Below, piece after piece: positions 47,568 to 57,352 of a DNA stretch of 64,000 bases (positions are counted from its first letter, which is position 1; the number at the start of each line of letters is the position of its first letter). Both the position numbers and the translations under genes were made by a program. Source of the stretch: Leucobacter viscericola (GTDB lineage: Bacteria; Actinomycetota; Actinomycetes; Actinomycetales; Microbacteriaceae); contig NZ_CP049863.1 in assembly GCF_011299575.1 (NCBI RefSeq), positions 806,001 to 870,000 on the forward strand, given 5' to 3'. The notes below the pieces were generated by a model, which was not told the origin of the DNA, searched no databases, and saw nothing but the letters and a program-made list of their open reading frames with translations.

Positions 47568-48482
47568 CTAGACCCGCAGGTACCTGGTAATCGCGATCTT
47601 TGCCGCAATGGACGAGAGGATCGCTCCCACCAGGATCAGGATCGGCGGCACTATCAGCGACTGATCCACCGTGATGTAACTCGTAAACGGCACTTCCTTT
47701 GCCAGGAAGTCCTGCACAAAGAACTTCACGATCGCCACCGAGGCACCGCCCGCAAGCACCGCCCCGATAAGCGCGGCGATCACACCCTCCAAGATAAACG
47801 GCGTCTGAATGAAGCGGTTTGAGGCACCAACGAGACGCATGATCCCGATCTCACGCCGCCGCGAGAACGCCGAAAGTCGAATCGTCGTCGAGATCAGCAG
47901 CATGGCCGCCACGAGCATCAGACCCGCAATCGCGATGGCCGTGTAGCTTGCGACCCCCAAAAACAGGAAGATGCGGTCGAGCAAACTTCGCTGATCCACG
48001 ACGCTCTGCACGCCCGGAATCCCTGAGAATGCCTCCTGAATAATCTCGGACTTCGAAGGATCCTTGAGCTTGATCCAGAACGTCTGGTTCAGCTGCTCGG
48101 GCTTCGTGATGTCCACGATCGGGTTGCCCTTGAACTGCTTCGTGAACTCCTTGTACGCCTGATCGTGCGTCATGAAGAAGAAGTCATCAATAAAAGGCTT
48201 GAGCTCGTCAGACTTCAGCGCAGCTTCGACAGCGGCAATCTGTTCCTTGTCAGCGTCCTTGCCAGAGCACGTCTGGCTCTGCTCAGAGTTGGTGCAGAGA
48301 TACACCGCCACCTGCGCGCGGTCGTACCAGAACGTCTTCATCTGCTGCACCTGCAGCTGCATGATGATCGCCGCGCCCACAAACGTGAGCGACACAAACG
48401 TCACCAGGATCACTGAGATGACCACCGACATGTTTCGACGCAGGCCACTCCAGACCTCGCCAAGTACTAGCCCAACCCTCAT
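47568..48482 (-). CDS. ftsX: Cell division protein FtsX
   Basis: Membrane partner of FtsE that controls cell-wall hydrolases at division. It has 304 residues: one N-terminal helix (about 22-44), a large outside domain (about 50-170) with two Cys ([11 protein letters not shown]) that may form a disulfide, and three helices at about 178-205, 230-255 and 270-295. It overlaps ftsE by 4 bases. The order prfB-ftsE-ftsX-smpB is the common actinobacterial one. Confidence 0.96.
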   Translation of the reverse strand: MRVGLVLGEVWSGLRRNMSVVISVILVTFVSLTFVGAAIIMQLQVQQMKTFWYDRAQVAVYLCTNSEQSQTCSGKDADKEQIAAVEAALKSDELKPFIDDFFFMTHDQAYKEFTKQFKGNPIVDITKPEQLNQTFWIKLKDPSKSEIIQEAFSGIPGVQSVVDQRSLLDRIFLFLGVASYTAIAIAGLMLVAAMLLISTTIRLSAFSRRREIGIMRLVGASNRFIQTPFILEGVIAALIGAVLAGGASVAIVKFFVQDFLAKEVPFTSYITVDQSLIVPPILILVGAILSSIAAKIAITRYLRV

Positions 48483-49552
48483 CGTACGGGCCCCACATCC
48501 GTCTGCTCGTCATCGTCTTTTCGGTCCAGCCCGAGGTGCTGTGCAAGATTGCCGGTCTCCGACATCTGCACGGGATCCATCGGCTGCCCCTGCTGCAAGA
48601 AACTCGGGATCGCGGGCTCTTCGCCAGCGCGCCGCGTCACATCGAGATCCTCGTCGTCATCACCCTCACCCTCAAACGGGCGAGGCTCTTCAAATACCGA
48701 CGCCTCGGGCGCTGCGGGTGGTTCCGGAGTCGCCTCAGGCAATACAACGGGCGCAGGATCCGCCACCACCGGCGTCCCGTCGGGCTGCAGCGCAGCCCGC
48801 ACCACGGCCTCGCTCGTGCGCAGCACCTGCGCACCGGCTTCTGACAGATCCGCAATCGGGATCGACGCGGTCTCGCCGTAGCCGCCGCCCTGCTCGTCGC
48901 GCACGATGACACCCTGCGAGAGCTCAACCACACGCTGCTGCATGATGTCAACGAAGGTCGCCTCGTGGGTCGCCATCACCACGGTCGTGCCGGCCGCGTT
49001 AATCGAGCGCAGCAGCTGCATAATGCCGAGGCTGGTTGCGGGGTCGAGGTTACCGGTTGGCTCGTCGGCAAGCAGGATCGCGGGCTTGTTGACGATCGCG
49101 CGCGCAATAGCCACGCGCTGCTGCTCACCACCCGAGAGCTCGTGCGGAAAGCGCTTCGCCTTATTCGCGAGCCCGACCATCTCAAGCGTGTCGGGCACGG
49201 CCTCCTGAATGAAGCCGCGCGACTTGCCGATCACCTGCAGAGTGAAGGCGACATTGTCGTAGACCGTCTTATTGGTCAGCAGACGGAAGTCCTGGAACAC
49301 CGTGCCGAGGCTGCGGCGAAAGTATGGGACCTTACGCGAAGAGATCTTGCTGAGGTCTTGCCCCAGCACGTGGATCTTGCCAACGCTGGGCTGATCCTCG
49401 CGCAAAATTAAGCGCAGGCAGCTCGACTTGCCGGATCCGGAAGCCCCGACAATAAACACGAACTCACCACGGTCGATCTTAAGATCGATGCCGTCGAGTG
49501 CGGGTTTTGCGGTGCCCCGGTACTTCTTGGTGACGTTTTCAAAGAGAATCAT
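48479..49552 (-). CDS. ftsE: Cell division ATPase FtsE with long acidic C-terminal tail
   Basis: The protein has 357 residues, versus about 230 for typical FtsE. The ABC core is intact: Walker [11 protein letters not shown] (about 35-44), signature [10 protein letters not shown], Walker [11 protein letters not shown]. Residues about 235-357 form an added tail rich in Pro, Ala, Glu and Asp (EGEDDEDLD-like) that is probably disordered. GAGGCGTC precedes the ATG. Longer FtsE forms occur in some actinobacteria; the tail might be a docking or regulation site. Confidence 0.95.
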   Translation of the reverse strand: MILFENVTKKYRGTAKPALDGIDLKIDRGEFVFIVGASGSGKSSCLRLILREDQPSVGKIHVLGQDLSKISSRKVPYFRRSLGTVFQDFRLLTNKTVYDNVAFTLQVIGKSRGFIQEAVPDTLEMVGLANKAKRFPHELSGGEQQRVAIARAIVNKPAILLADEPTGNLDPATSLGIMQLLRSINAAGTTVVMATHEATFVDIMQQRVVELSQGVIVRDEQGGGYGETASIPIADLSEAGAQVLRTSEAVVRAALQPDGTPVVADPAPVVLPEATPEPPAAPEASVFEEPRPFEGEGDDDEDLDVTRRAGEEPAIPSFLQQGQPMDPVQMSETGNLAQHLGLDRKDDDEQTDVGPVR

Positions 49553-49621
49553 GACGCCTCGACAATACGCCCGAACGCTGGATCGTCTGCTCAGGCGCGC
49601 GGGCGTTTTTGCCTAGCTCAG

Positions 49622-50734
49622 CTAATCCTGATTTTGTGAGAGCGAGCGCCAGCGAATGCCAGCGGCGATAAACCCGTCAAGATCACCGTCAAAGACGTTC
49701 TGCGGGTTGTTGACCTCAAACTCGGTGCGAAGATCCTTCACCATTTGATAGGGCGCGAGCACGTAGCTGCGCATCTGATCGCCCCAGCTCGCCGTAATGT
49801 TGCCGGCGAGTTCCTTCTTTTTGGCGGCCTCCGCCTCGCGCTGCAGAATGAGCAGGCGCGACTGCAGCACACGCATGGCGGCAGCGCGGTTTTGGATCTG
49901 GCTCTTTTCGTTCTGCATCGAAACGACCGTGCCCGTCGGAAGGTGAGTGATCCGCACCGCCGAGTCGGTGGTGTTCACCGACTGGCCGCCCGGGCCGCTC
50001 GAGCGATAGACGTCGACGCGAATGTCGCTCTCGGGAATATCGACAGATTCAGCCTCGGGCATCAGCGGGATGACCTCGACCGCGGCGAAACTGGTCTGGC
50101 GCTTGCCCGCCGAGTTGAACGGGCTCATGCGCACGAGGCGATGGGTGCCCGCCTCGACCGAGAGCGAACCGAACGCATAGGGTGCGTCGAACTCGATCGT
50201 GGTCGATTTGATGCCCGCTTCTTCGGCGTAGCTCGTCTCCATGACAGTGACCTTGTAGTCGTGGTGTTCGCCCCAGCGCAGGTACATACGCTGCAGCATC
50301 TCGGCGAAGTCGGCGGCGTCGACACCACCCGCGCCCGCGCGGATCGTCATGACGGCGGGGTACTCGTCGTACTCCCCCGACAGCATCGTCTGCACTTCAA
50401 GCTCTTGCACGAGCCCCTCGATCGCGGCAATCTCCGCGGTCGCCTCGGCTGCAGAGTCTTCGTCCTCAGCCTCAAGGGCCAGCTCGACCAGCACCTCAAG
50501 GTCATCGAGGCGGTCGGCCAGGCTGCGCAGTCGCTTCACCCGCGCCTGGCGGTGGCTCAGGCCACTGGTCACCTGCTGCGCCGCTGCGGGATCGTCCCAG
50601 AGGTCTGGCGCCGCGGCCTGCTCCTCCAGCTCAGCGATCTCGCGATCAAGCTTCGGCAGATCCATCACCGCGGCGATGTCGGCGTAGGTGGCGCGAAGTG
50701 CGCGGATGCGTGAGTTGAAATCAAGTTCGAGCAT
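49622..50734 (-). CDS. prfB: Peptide chain release factor 2
   Basis: Reads UGA and UAA stop codons. It has 370 residues. SPF of the codon-recognition loop ([12 protein letters not shown]) and GGQ of the catalytic loop ([17 protein letters not shown]) are both present. The frame is continuous from ATG 50734 (ribosome site GAGGATC), so there is no programmed +1 frameshift with an internal TGA, as usual in this group. A start three codons earlier is possible. Confidence 0.97.
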   Translation of the reverse strand: MLELDFNSRIRALRATYADIAAVMDLPKLDREIAELEEQAAAPDLWDDPAAAQQVTSGLSHRQARVKRLRSLADRLDDLEVLVELALEAEDEDSAAEATAEIAAIEGLVQELEVQTMLSGEYDEYPAVMTIRAGAGGVDAADFAEMLQRMYLRWGEHHDYKVTVMETSYAEEAGIKSTTIEFDAPYAFGSLSVEAGTHRLVRMSPFNSAGKRQTSFAAVEVIPLMPEAESVDIPESDIRVDVYRSSGPGGQSVNTTDSAVRITHLPTGTVVSMQNEKSQIQNRAAAMRVLQSRLLILQREAEAAKKKELAGNITASWGDQMRSYVLAPYQMVKDLRTEFEVNNPQNVFDGDLDGFIAAGIRWRSLSQNQD

Positions 50735-50792
50735 GATCCTCATACCTTACCGCGCAATGCTTCGCGCCCGATCCCTGTAACGAGCCCGTTCG

Positions 50793-52229
50793 CTAAATCA
50801 CCGATCCCTCGAGCACCTGCGATCCGGCCGGTTCCCCGATGCACTGCCACGCCTCGTGCAACAGACCAACGCCTTCAAGCAGCCTGTCTTCGGGTTCCGT
50901 GAACGGCAGCCGCACGTAGCGCTCAAACGTTCCGGGGCTCCCGAAACGTGGACCGGGCACCAGCCGCAACCCAAGACGCGCGCTGTGCCTGCCCAGCCGC
51001 GAACTGACCGCCTCGCCAAGATCCACCCACACACACGCCCCGCCCTCAGCCGGCGAGAGCGACCAGCTCGGCAGCAGCGCCCCCAGCTGCTCGGTCAAAA
51101 CACGGTGTCGGCTCGTGAGCTGCCGCGTTCGTAGCGCGAGTATCTCGTCATACCGTTCCATAGCCAGCGTGGCAACGACCTGCTCCCACGTCCCTGTGCC
51201 GAGATCTCCAACGCGTCGAGCGGTCTCCAACTGGCCGATCAGGTCGGGTGCCGCCCGGATCCACCCCACCCGCAATCCACCCCACACGGTTTTGCCGAGC
51301 GAACCAACCGTGATGACGTTGTCTTGCTGGTGGGCCTGCTCTGCTGAGGCGGCAAAGGGAATGATCGTTCGCGGTTCGCGCAGCGTGAGCTCTGCGGTTG
51401 TCTCGTCGGCAATCACGTAGGTGCCCTGAGCAGACAGTGTCGCGATGAGTTTGGCGCGCAGCTCGGGTGGCATAGACAGGCCGGTTGGGTTGTGGTGGTC
51501 CGGGATCAGGTACGCCAACCTCGGCGATGTGCGGGCGGCAATGTCGAGCATTGCCGCGGCGTCGTAGCCACCAATATCGACCGGGAGCTCGGCGACTAGT
51601 GCGCCCGCGGCGGCGAGAGCTTCACGCGCGTGGGGGTAACTCGGCGACTCGATGAGGCTGCGGTCACCGCGACGCAGCAGCGTGCGCGCGATCAAAAAGA
51701 TCGCGTGCTGAGCCCCGAGTGTCACCATGATCTGCTCGGGAGAGGTGGGTAGTCCACGAGACGTGTAACGATCCGCAATCGCGGCGCGCAGCATCGGCAA
51801 ACCGATGGTGTCATAGCCACTGAGCCGAAACACCTCGGGGTGCTCCGCGAGGGCACGAGCGCTGAGCTCTTCAATGCCCCGCCAGGGCTCGGGGCAGGCC
51901 CCAGAGAAGTCAATGTCTGTGTTCGCAGCCGAAGACCACAGCTCGGAGTTCTCGCGACGCGGCGTCCGCACCACGGTTCCCGAACCCTGTCGAGACGCGG
52001 CCACCCCCGTCTCGCGCAGGCGCTGATAACTCGCGCTGACGGTCGTGCGGCTCACCCCGAGCGCTTCAGACAGCGGCCGCTCGGCGGGAAGCGCCGCCCC
52101 GGGCACAATGCGCCCGTCGCGCACCAGCATGCTGATTGACTCGCTGAGTTCTAGGTAGCTGTGGCCATCCCCACGCCAGCTTCCGAGCAGCTCGGTGAGC
52201 CTGCGGGCTGAGATTCGCTGCACGATCAT
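50793..52229 (-). CDS. MocR-type (GntR/aminotransferase) regulator, YczR-like
   Basis: The protein has about 478 residues. A GntR winged helix (about 20-85, LSEALGVSRTTVSASYQRLRETG) is fused to a class I aminotransferase-like domain (about 115-470) that keeps the PLP lysine (SLGKTVWGGLRVGW). The start ATG 52229 is chosen; upstream extension enters the divergent promoter. Divergent pairing with a YczE-type membrane protein is the known YczR-YczE arrangement, so it most likely controls yczE with PLP as effector. Confidence 0.9.
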   Translation of the reverse strand: MIVQRISARRLTELLGSWRGDGHSYLELSESISMLVRDGRIVPGAALPAERPLSEALGVSRTTVSASYQRLRETGVAASRQGSGTVVRTPRRENSELWSSAANTDIDFSGACPEPWRGIEELSARALAEHPEVFRLSGYDTIGLPMLRAAIADRYTSRGLPTSPEQIMVTLGAQHAIFLIARTLLRRGDRSLIESPSYPHAREALAAAGALVAELPVDIGGYDAAAMLDIAARTSPRLAYLIPDHHNPTGLSMPPELRAKLIATLSAQGTYVIADETTAELTLREPRTIIPFAASAEQAHQQDNVITVGSLGKTVWGGLRVGWIRAAPDLIGQLETARRVGDLGTGTWEQVVATLAMERYDEILALRTRQLTSRHRVLTEQLGALLPSWSLSPAEGGACVWVDLGEAVSSRLGRHSARLGLRLVPGPRFGSPGTFERYVRLPFTEPEDRLLEGVGLLHEAWQCIGEPAGSQVLEGSVI

Positions 52230-52290
52230 AAGGCCACTGTAAGCGGATTGGCATCTTGCACACAAGGCCAATTTAAAGTGGACTGCTTCT
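52230..52290. promoter_or_regulatory. Divergent control region with AAGGCCA direct repeats
   Basis: Two direct AAGGCCA copies (52230-52236 and 52264-52270) lie 34 bases apart, start to start, in the 61-base gap between the MocR-like gene and yczE. MocR regulators often bind direct repeats spaced about three helical turns apart. Inferred, not shown. Confidence 0.4.
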
Positions 52291-52947
52291 ATGCCCCGAA
52301 AACTCCTGCAACTCATCCCCGGCCTGATCCTCTACGGCATCGCGGACGCCTTTATGATCCGCGCGGCCATCGGCGTCGACTCATGGACCGTGTTTGCTCA
52401 GGGGTTGGCGGTCCACTCGGGCTTTGGCATCGGGATCATCACCAACGTCACCGGCCTCATCGTGCTGCTACTGTGGTGGCCGCTGCGGCAGAAACCCGGC
52501 CTCGGCACGATTCTGAACATCTTGCTGGTCGGCCCGGGCATCGAGCTGGGGCTGTGGTTGCTGCCGACGCCCGAGGAGATGTGGCTGCGCATCGCCTACT
52601 TCGTCTTGGGAATGCTGCTTCTCGCATTAGCGAGTGGCATCTACATCGGCGCCCGCCTGGGCCCCGGCCCGCGCGACGGCCTGATGACCGGCATTCACCT
52701 GCGCTTTGGTACGCCCATCTGGATCGGCCGCACCGGCGTTGAACTCACGGTACTGCTTGTGGGCTGGCTGCTCGGTGGCAACGTGGGCTTCGGCACTCTT
52801 GCCTTCGCCCTGCTCATCGGCCCGCTGTGCGGCATTACGCTGCCGCTGTTTGACCGCCGCTGGCGGAATGACCCAGAGGGCCACTCCGCCACACAGCAAT
52901 CAGACGAGGATCAATCGATCTCTGCACCCTCCGGAACCTTGTTGTAG
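52291..52947 (+). CDS. yczE: YczE-type integral membrane protein
   Basis: The protein has 218 residues and six hydrophobic helices (about 5-25, 40-62, 75-95, 100-122, 145-165, 170-190) of the YczE/YitT-like group, with an acidic polar C-terminal tail. Function is not established; the link to a PLP-sensing MocR regulator suggests transport related to vitamin B6 or an amine. Its 3' end overlaps the end of the convergent amino-acid permease gene by 37 bases. Confidence 0.85.
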   Translation: MPRKLLQLIPGLILYGIADAFMIRAAIGVDSWTVFAQGLAVHSGFGIGIITNVTGLIVLLLWWPLRQKPGLGTILNILLVGPGIELGLWLLPTPEEMWLRIAYFVLGMLLLALASGIYIGARLGPGPRDGLMTGIHLRFGTPIWIGRTGVELTVLLVGWLLGGNVGFGTLAFALLIGPLCGITLPLFDRRWRNDPEGHSATQQSDEDQSISAPSGTLL

Positions 52948-54314
52948 CCGGTGACCGGCTGGGACTCGTCGAAGCCAGCGACCTTACGCTTGAATCCCTT
53001 GGTGATGTAGACCAGATACCCGAAGCCGAGAACCGTCCAGATAATGCCGCCGACGAGTGCGTCGAGGCTCAGGTTGACCCACAGCAGGCCGGTGAGCAAC
53101 ATACCGATGGCCGGCATCACGATGTAGTTGAAGATGTCCTTCAGCTTCTTGTGACGCCCCCTCCGCACGGCAAACAGCGCAATCACTGAGATGTTGACAA
53201 AGGTGAAGGCGATGAGCGCACCGTAGTTGATGAACGACGCGATGAGGTCGAGGTTGAACGACATCGCCAGCAAGCAGATCACACCAACGAGGATGATGTT
53301 GAGTGTCGGGGTGTGAGTCTTGGGGTTGATGTAGCCAAAGAACTTCTTGGGCAAAACATTGTTGCGACCCATCACCAGCAGCATACGAGACACGGAAGCG
53401 TGCGAGGCGAGCCCCGACGCGAGGGTGGCGGCGAACCCGGCCGAGGTGAGCACTGCCTGGAAGCCCTTGCCGCCGACAACCTCACCGATCTGAGTGAGCG
53501 CGCTGTCACTCAGCGAAGCCTCGTTGAACTCGTTGAAGTCCGGGAATCGCAGCTGTGTGAAGTAACCGGCGATCAAGAAGATTGCACCACCGAGAATCAC
53601 GGTGAACAGAATCGCCTTCGGCATGATGCGGGGGTGCTTCGCCTCTTCGGTGTACATGGTCACCGCGTCAAAACCGATGAACGAGAAGCAGACCACGGTA
53701 GCCCCGGCCAAGACCGCGCCCATTTCCACCCCACTGTGGAAGAACGGCTTGATCGAAGCGACGGTGCCAGCTCCATCGCCAGCAGAGAGCTGCGCCCACA
53801 CGAGCACCACAAATACGATCATCACGACGATCGAGAACACCAAGAGAATCATGTTCATGTTCGAGGTGCCGCGCATGGTCAGGTAGATGACCGAGGTCAC
53901 GAGGATGCAGTACAGGATCACCCAGATGCCCGACCAGATGCCCGGGAACAACTGCTCGAGGTAGTTACGAATGATGAGCGCGTTCACCATTGGCAGCAAG
54001 ACGTAGTCAATGAGTGAGGTCCAACCCACCATAAAACCAAGGTTCGGGTGAATAGATTCTTTTACGTAGGTGTAGGCGGATCCCGCGCTCGGGATCGCCC
54101 CCGACATCTTGCCGTAGCTCACCGCGGTGAACATCATGACGATGAGCGCCACAAGATAGGCCAGGGGCACAACATTGTTGGTCTCCTGCGAGACAATGCC
54201 AAAGGTGTCAAACACCACGGTGGGGGTCATGTATCCAAGCCCGAGACCGACGATGGCCCAGAGTCCTAGATTTCGTTTGAGGGTGCCACCCTTTGCTTTG
54301 GCGGGTGCAGTCAT
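52911..54314 (-). CDS. APC-family permease, PuuP-like putrescine importer
   Basis: The protein has 467 residues and 12 hydrophobic helices. The start is ATG 54314 with GAGGAGAG upstream. The first helix (GLWAIVGLGLGYMTPTVVFDTFG) and the SYGKMSGAIPSAGSAYTYV segment closely resemble putrescine importer PuuP. The neighbouring polyamine ABC operon and aminotransferase support putrescine or a related amine as substrate; other amino acids cannot be excluded. Confidence 0.85.
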   Translation of the reverse strand: MTAPAKAKGGTLKRNLGLWAIVGLGLGYMTPTVVFDTFGIVSQETNNVVPLAYLVALIVMMFTAVSYGKMSGAIPSAGSAYTYVKESIHPNLGFMVGWTSLIDYVLLPMVNALIIRNYLEQLFPGIWSGIWVILYCILVTSVIYLTMRGTSNMNMILLVFSIVVMIVFVVLVWAQLSAGDGAGTVASIKPFFHSGVEMGAVLAGATVVCFSFIGFDAVTMYTEEAKHPRIMPKAILFTVILGGAIFLIAGYFTQLRFPDFNEFNEASLSDSALTQIGEVVGGKGFQAVLTSAGFAATLASGLASHASVSRMLLVMGRNNVLPKKFFGYINPKTHTPTLNIILVGVICLLAMSFNLDLIASFINYGALIAFTFVNISVIALFAVRRGRHKKLKDIFNYIVMPAIGMLLTGLLWVNLSLDALVGGIIWTVLGFGYLVYITKGFKRKVAGFDESQPVTGYNKVPEGAEID

Positions 54315-54440
54315 AGTTCTCTCCTCGATTTGGAGTTCACACACGAGGAGGTATCAGCGCCCCGTTGCAACATTAAATCAATGGGCGCTGTTGCCCACCG
54401 GGTCAATCTTGCACCCATGAGCCCGCTCGCGCAAAACGAA

Positions 54441-54481
54441 GTGTGGCGCAGGATCCAAATGCCGTAGATCCTGCGCCACAC
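54441..54481 (-). terminator. Terminator of the potDABC operon
   Basis: A perfect 15-bp stem (GTGTGGCGCAGGATC with GATCCTGCGCCACAC) has an 11-base loop, 16 bases past the permease stop, and the minus strand then reads TTCGTTTTG. Confidence 0.88.
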
Positions 54482-54496
54482 CCTGTGCTTTTGGTG

Positions 54497-55300
54497 TTAC
54501 TTGCTTGCCAGGCGTTTCTGATTGTTGATACGCACTACCTGCACGATGATTACCAGCAGCAGCGCGCCCACAAAAACGATCGAGGCGAGTACGTTTGCCT
54601 GCGCAGGGACGCCCTTTGCGGCCGCGGTATAGATGAACTTCGGGAAGGTACTCACGGCACCCGAGTTGAAGTTTGTGATAATGAAATCATCGAACGAGAG
54701 CGCGAAGCTCAAGAGCGCCGCACCGATAATTCCCGGCATGAGCGTCGGAAGCGTGATCCTGAAGAACACCTGCCCCGGAGAGGCATAGAGATCCCGCCCT
54801 GCCTCTTCAATGGCCGGGTCCAGACTCGCAACCCGCGCTTTCACAACAACAACCACGTACGAGATGCAGAACATGATGTGGGCCAGGATGATTGTGCCGA
54901 GCCCCTTCTCCACGCCCATCGTCAAGAACTGATACGCCAGCCCCGCGCCCAGAACAACCTCAGGGGTCGCCATCGGCGTAAACAGCAGTAAAGAGATCGT
55001 GCTGCGAAACCGGAAGCGATACCGCACGAGCGCGATGGCAATGAGGGTTCCCAGTACCGTTGCAACGACGGTGGACACCACACCAACGATAATGCTGTTG
55101 CTAAACGCGGTACACACTTCTGGTGCCCCACAAATGTTCTGCCAGTTGTCGAGCGTAAAGCCGTTCCACTTAATGTTGTTGCGGCCTCGCTTCTCGTTGA
55201 AGGAGAAGATGATCACGTTCACGATTGGCAGCAGCAGGTAAATCAAGACAATAATGCTGGCGACCGGCACAAAGGCCCGGCCAAGGCTCCACTTTTTCAC
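54497..55300 (-). CDS. potC: Polyamine ABC transporter permease, PotC type
   Basis: The protein has 267 residues and six helices. The EAA coupling loop (EEAGRDLYASPGQVFFRITLPTLMPG, shown in part) is at about 170-195. An NIKWNGFTLDNWQNIC segment is typical of PotC. It overlaps the PotB gene by 4 bases. The last gene of the operon. Confidence 0.92.
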   Translation of the reverse strand: MKKWSLGRAFVPVASIIVLIYLLLPIVNVIIFSFNEKRGRNNIKWNGFTLDNWQNICGAPEVCTAFSNSIIVGVVSTVVATVLGTLIAIALVRYRFRFRSTISLLLFTPMATPEVVLGAGLAYQFLTMGVEKGLGTIILAHIMFCISYVVVVVKARVASLDPAIEEAGRDLYASPGQVFFRITLPTLMPGIIGAALLSFALSFDDFIITNFNSGAVSTFPKFIYTAAAKGVPAQANVLASIVFVGALLLVIIVQVVRINNQKRLASK

Positions 55301-56157
55301 AGGAGGTCCTCCGTCCCGCTACGGCGCACGTACGCGATGATGAGCACCAGGATGACTACCATGAGCACAATCGAGAGAGACGCTGCCAGGGGGTAATTCT
55401 GAGTCTGCAGAAAGTTGGACTCGATGACGTTACCGACCATTGCCGTATCGATACTGCCGAGGAACTGCCGCGAGGCATTGACGTAGTCGCCCGACATCGG
55501 AATGAAGCTGAGCAGCGTGCCGGAAACCACACCCGGCATTGACAGCGGCAGTGTCACCTTCCGAAACACGGTGGCCGGAGACGCGTACAGGTCCGATCCT
55601 GCTTCGAGCAATCGCATGTCGAGCGACTGCAGCGAGGCGAAAATCGGCAACACCATAAACGGGATGAAGTTGTAGACGAGACCAAACACCACGGAGAAGT
55701 CGGTCCCCATCCACTCGGTTGGCAGAATCTGCTTCCACGACAGCGTTCGCAGCAGGAAGCTGATGAAGAAGGGCGCGATCACCAAGATCAGCAGGATGCC
55801 CTGCAGCATCGGCTTCGAGCGGACGCGAACCCCGATCAGGTATGCAAGCGGGTAGCTGATCAGCAACCCCACGACGGTGCCGATCAGCGCATAGACAAAG
55901 GAGCGGAGAATCTGTGGCCAATACTCCTGAATGGCCGCCCAGTAGTTTGTGAACTGCAACGCTGCAACGTAGTCACCGATCCCCTGCCCCTCAGCGGGAA
56001 CCTGGAGCGACGTGATGATGAGTTGGATAAACGGCGTCACGAAGAAGAGCAGCATGTACATGATGCCCGGTGCGAGCAAAAGAAGTACGATCCAGCGCCC
56101 CTTCTTTGGGGCTTGCTCAACGACCTCGGTATTGGCCGCGAACGCGGTAAATGCCAT
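55297..56157 (-). CDS. potB: Polyamine ABC transporter permease, PotB type
   Basis: The protein has 286 residues and six helices. The EAA loop LLEAGSDLYASPATVFRKV is at about 180-198. It has a short polar N-terminal extension (about 1-22). It starts 9 bases after the potA stop and overlaps potC by 4 bases. Confidence 0.92.
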   Translation of the reverse strand: MAFTAFAANTEVVEQAPKKGRWIVLLLLAPGIMYMLLFFVTPFIQLIITSLQVPAEGQGIGDYVAALQFTNYWAAIQEYWPQILRSFVYALIGTVVGLLISYPLAYLIGVRVRSKPMLQGILLILVIAPFFISFLLRTLSWKQILPTEWMGTDFSVVFGLVYNFIPFMVLPIFASLQSLDMRLLEAGSDLYASPATVFRKVTLPLSMPGVVSGTLLSFIPMSGDYVNASRQFLGSIDTAMVGNVIESNFLQTQNYPLAASLSIVLMVVILVLIIAYVRRSGTEDLL

Positions 56158-56166
56158 GAGCGTCTC

Positions 56167-57348
56167 CTACCCTGAGATCTTCGACTGCGCGGCAATGGTG
56201 CGGGTCGAGAGATCAGCGGTCAGCGCACCGGTCTCTAGGCGGTCGTCAGCAAGGCCAAAGGTGTGCGAAACCTGCCAGCTCAGCCAGACCTCGTCCCCCA
56301 GCTGCACCGACGGACCAACCTCAACGTTCTGGGCGAATACTTGCACCTCACCCGCACCGGGCACCTCCACGGTGTACTGCGTACTCACACCGATAAACGA
56401 GACATCGGTGACGCGCCCGGGGCCCACCACGTTCACAGCGGCATCCGCCACAGGGGCCTCACTGTGCAGTCGGAGCTTCTCGGGTCGCACACCTACGGTT
56501 ATCGAGCCGCTCTCGCGCACGCTGCGCGCTCGCGGCACCGTAATCCGCGTGCCGTTTTCATGGCTCGTGGTGATCGCCTGGTCGGTGGTGCCCACAACCT
56601 CAACCTCAAACAGGTTGGACTGCCCCAGAAAACTCGCTACAAACACCGTGCGCGGCAGGTCGTACAGCTCTTCGGGAGCACCCTGCTGCTCGATCCTGCC
56701 CTTGTTCATGACCGCCACGGTGTCGGCCATAGTCATGGCTTCCTCCTGGTCGTGAGTGACATGCAAGAAGGTCAGTCCGACCTCCTGCTGGATCTGTTTG
56801 AGTTCCTGCTGCATCTGGCGGCGCAGTTTCAGGTCGAGTGCCCCAAGCGGCTCATCGAGAAGCAGCAGCGCGGGCCTGTTCACAATCGCGCGGGCAAGTG
56901 CCACACGCTGCTGCTGACCGCCCGAGAGTTGCACGGGTTTGCGCGCGGCGAGATTATCGAGTTCGACGAGCTGCAGTGCAGCGTGAGCCTTGCCGAGAGG
57001 ATCGGCGATCCCCCGCCGCCGCAGTCCAAATGCCACGTTCTCAACCACCGTCATGTGAGGGAAAAGCGCGTACGACTGGAACACCGTGTTCACGGGGCGC
57101 TTGTGCGGCCCGAGGGCGGTCACGTCGCGGCCACCAATCTTGATGCTCCCGGTCGTCGGCTCTTCGAGCCCCGCCACGAGCCTCAGGGTCGTCGTCTTCC
57201 CGCAACCGGAAGGCCCAAGTAGCGCGAAAAAGGACCCGGCAGGAATGAGAAGATCCATTCGTTCCACGGCGGTGAACCCCGGAAAACGCTTCTGAATCCC
57301 GACCAGCTCAAGATCTGCACCGGATTCAGCAAAAGAATGCACGTTCAT
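56167..57348 (-). CDS. potA: Polyamine ABC transporter ATPase, PotA type
   Basis: The protein has 393 residues. Walker A GPSGCGKTTT (about 44-53), signature LSGGQQQRVALARAI, Walker B LLLLDEPLGALD; a C-terminal TOBE/OB domain (about 290-380). The QSYALFPHMTV segment is typical of the spermidine/putrescine group. It starts 4 bases after potD ends. Confidence 0.93.
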   Translation of the reverse strand: MNVHSFAESGADLELVGIQKRFPGFTAVERMDLLIPAGSFFALLGPSGCGKTTTLRLVAGLEEPTTGSIKIGGRDVTALGPHKRPVNTVFQSYALFPHMTVVENVAFGLRRRGIADPLGKAHAALQLVELDNLAARKPVQLSGGQQQRVALARAIVNRPALLLLDEPLGALDLKLRRQMQQELKQIQQEVGLTFLHVTHDQEEAMTMADTVAVMNKGRIEQQGAPEELYDLPRTVFVASFLGQSNLFEVEVVGTTDQAITTSHENGTRITVPRARSVRESGSITVGVRPEKLRLHSEAPVADAAVNVVGPGRVTDVSFIGVSTQYTVEVPGAGEVQVFAQNVEVGPSVQLGDEVWLSWQVSHTFGLADDRLETGALTADLSTRTIAAQSKISG

Positions 57349-57352
57349 AGCG

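Noticed and set aside
50650..50734. Programmed frameshift in prfB
   Set aside because: The frame is continuous from the start codon; there is no internal TGA or slippery CTT-TGA near codon 25.
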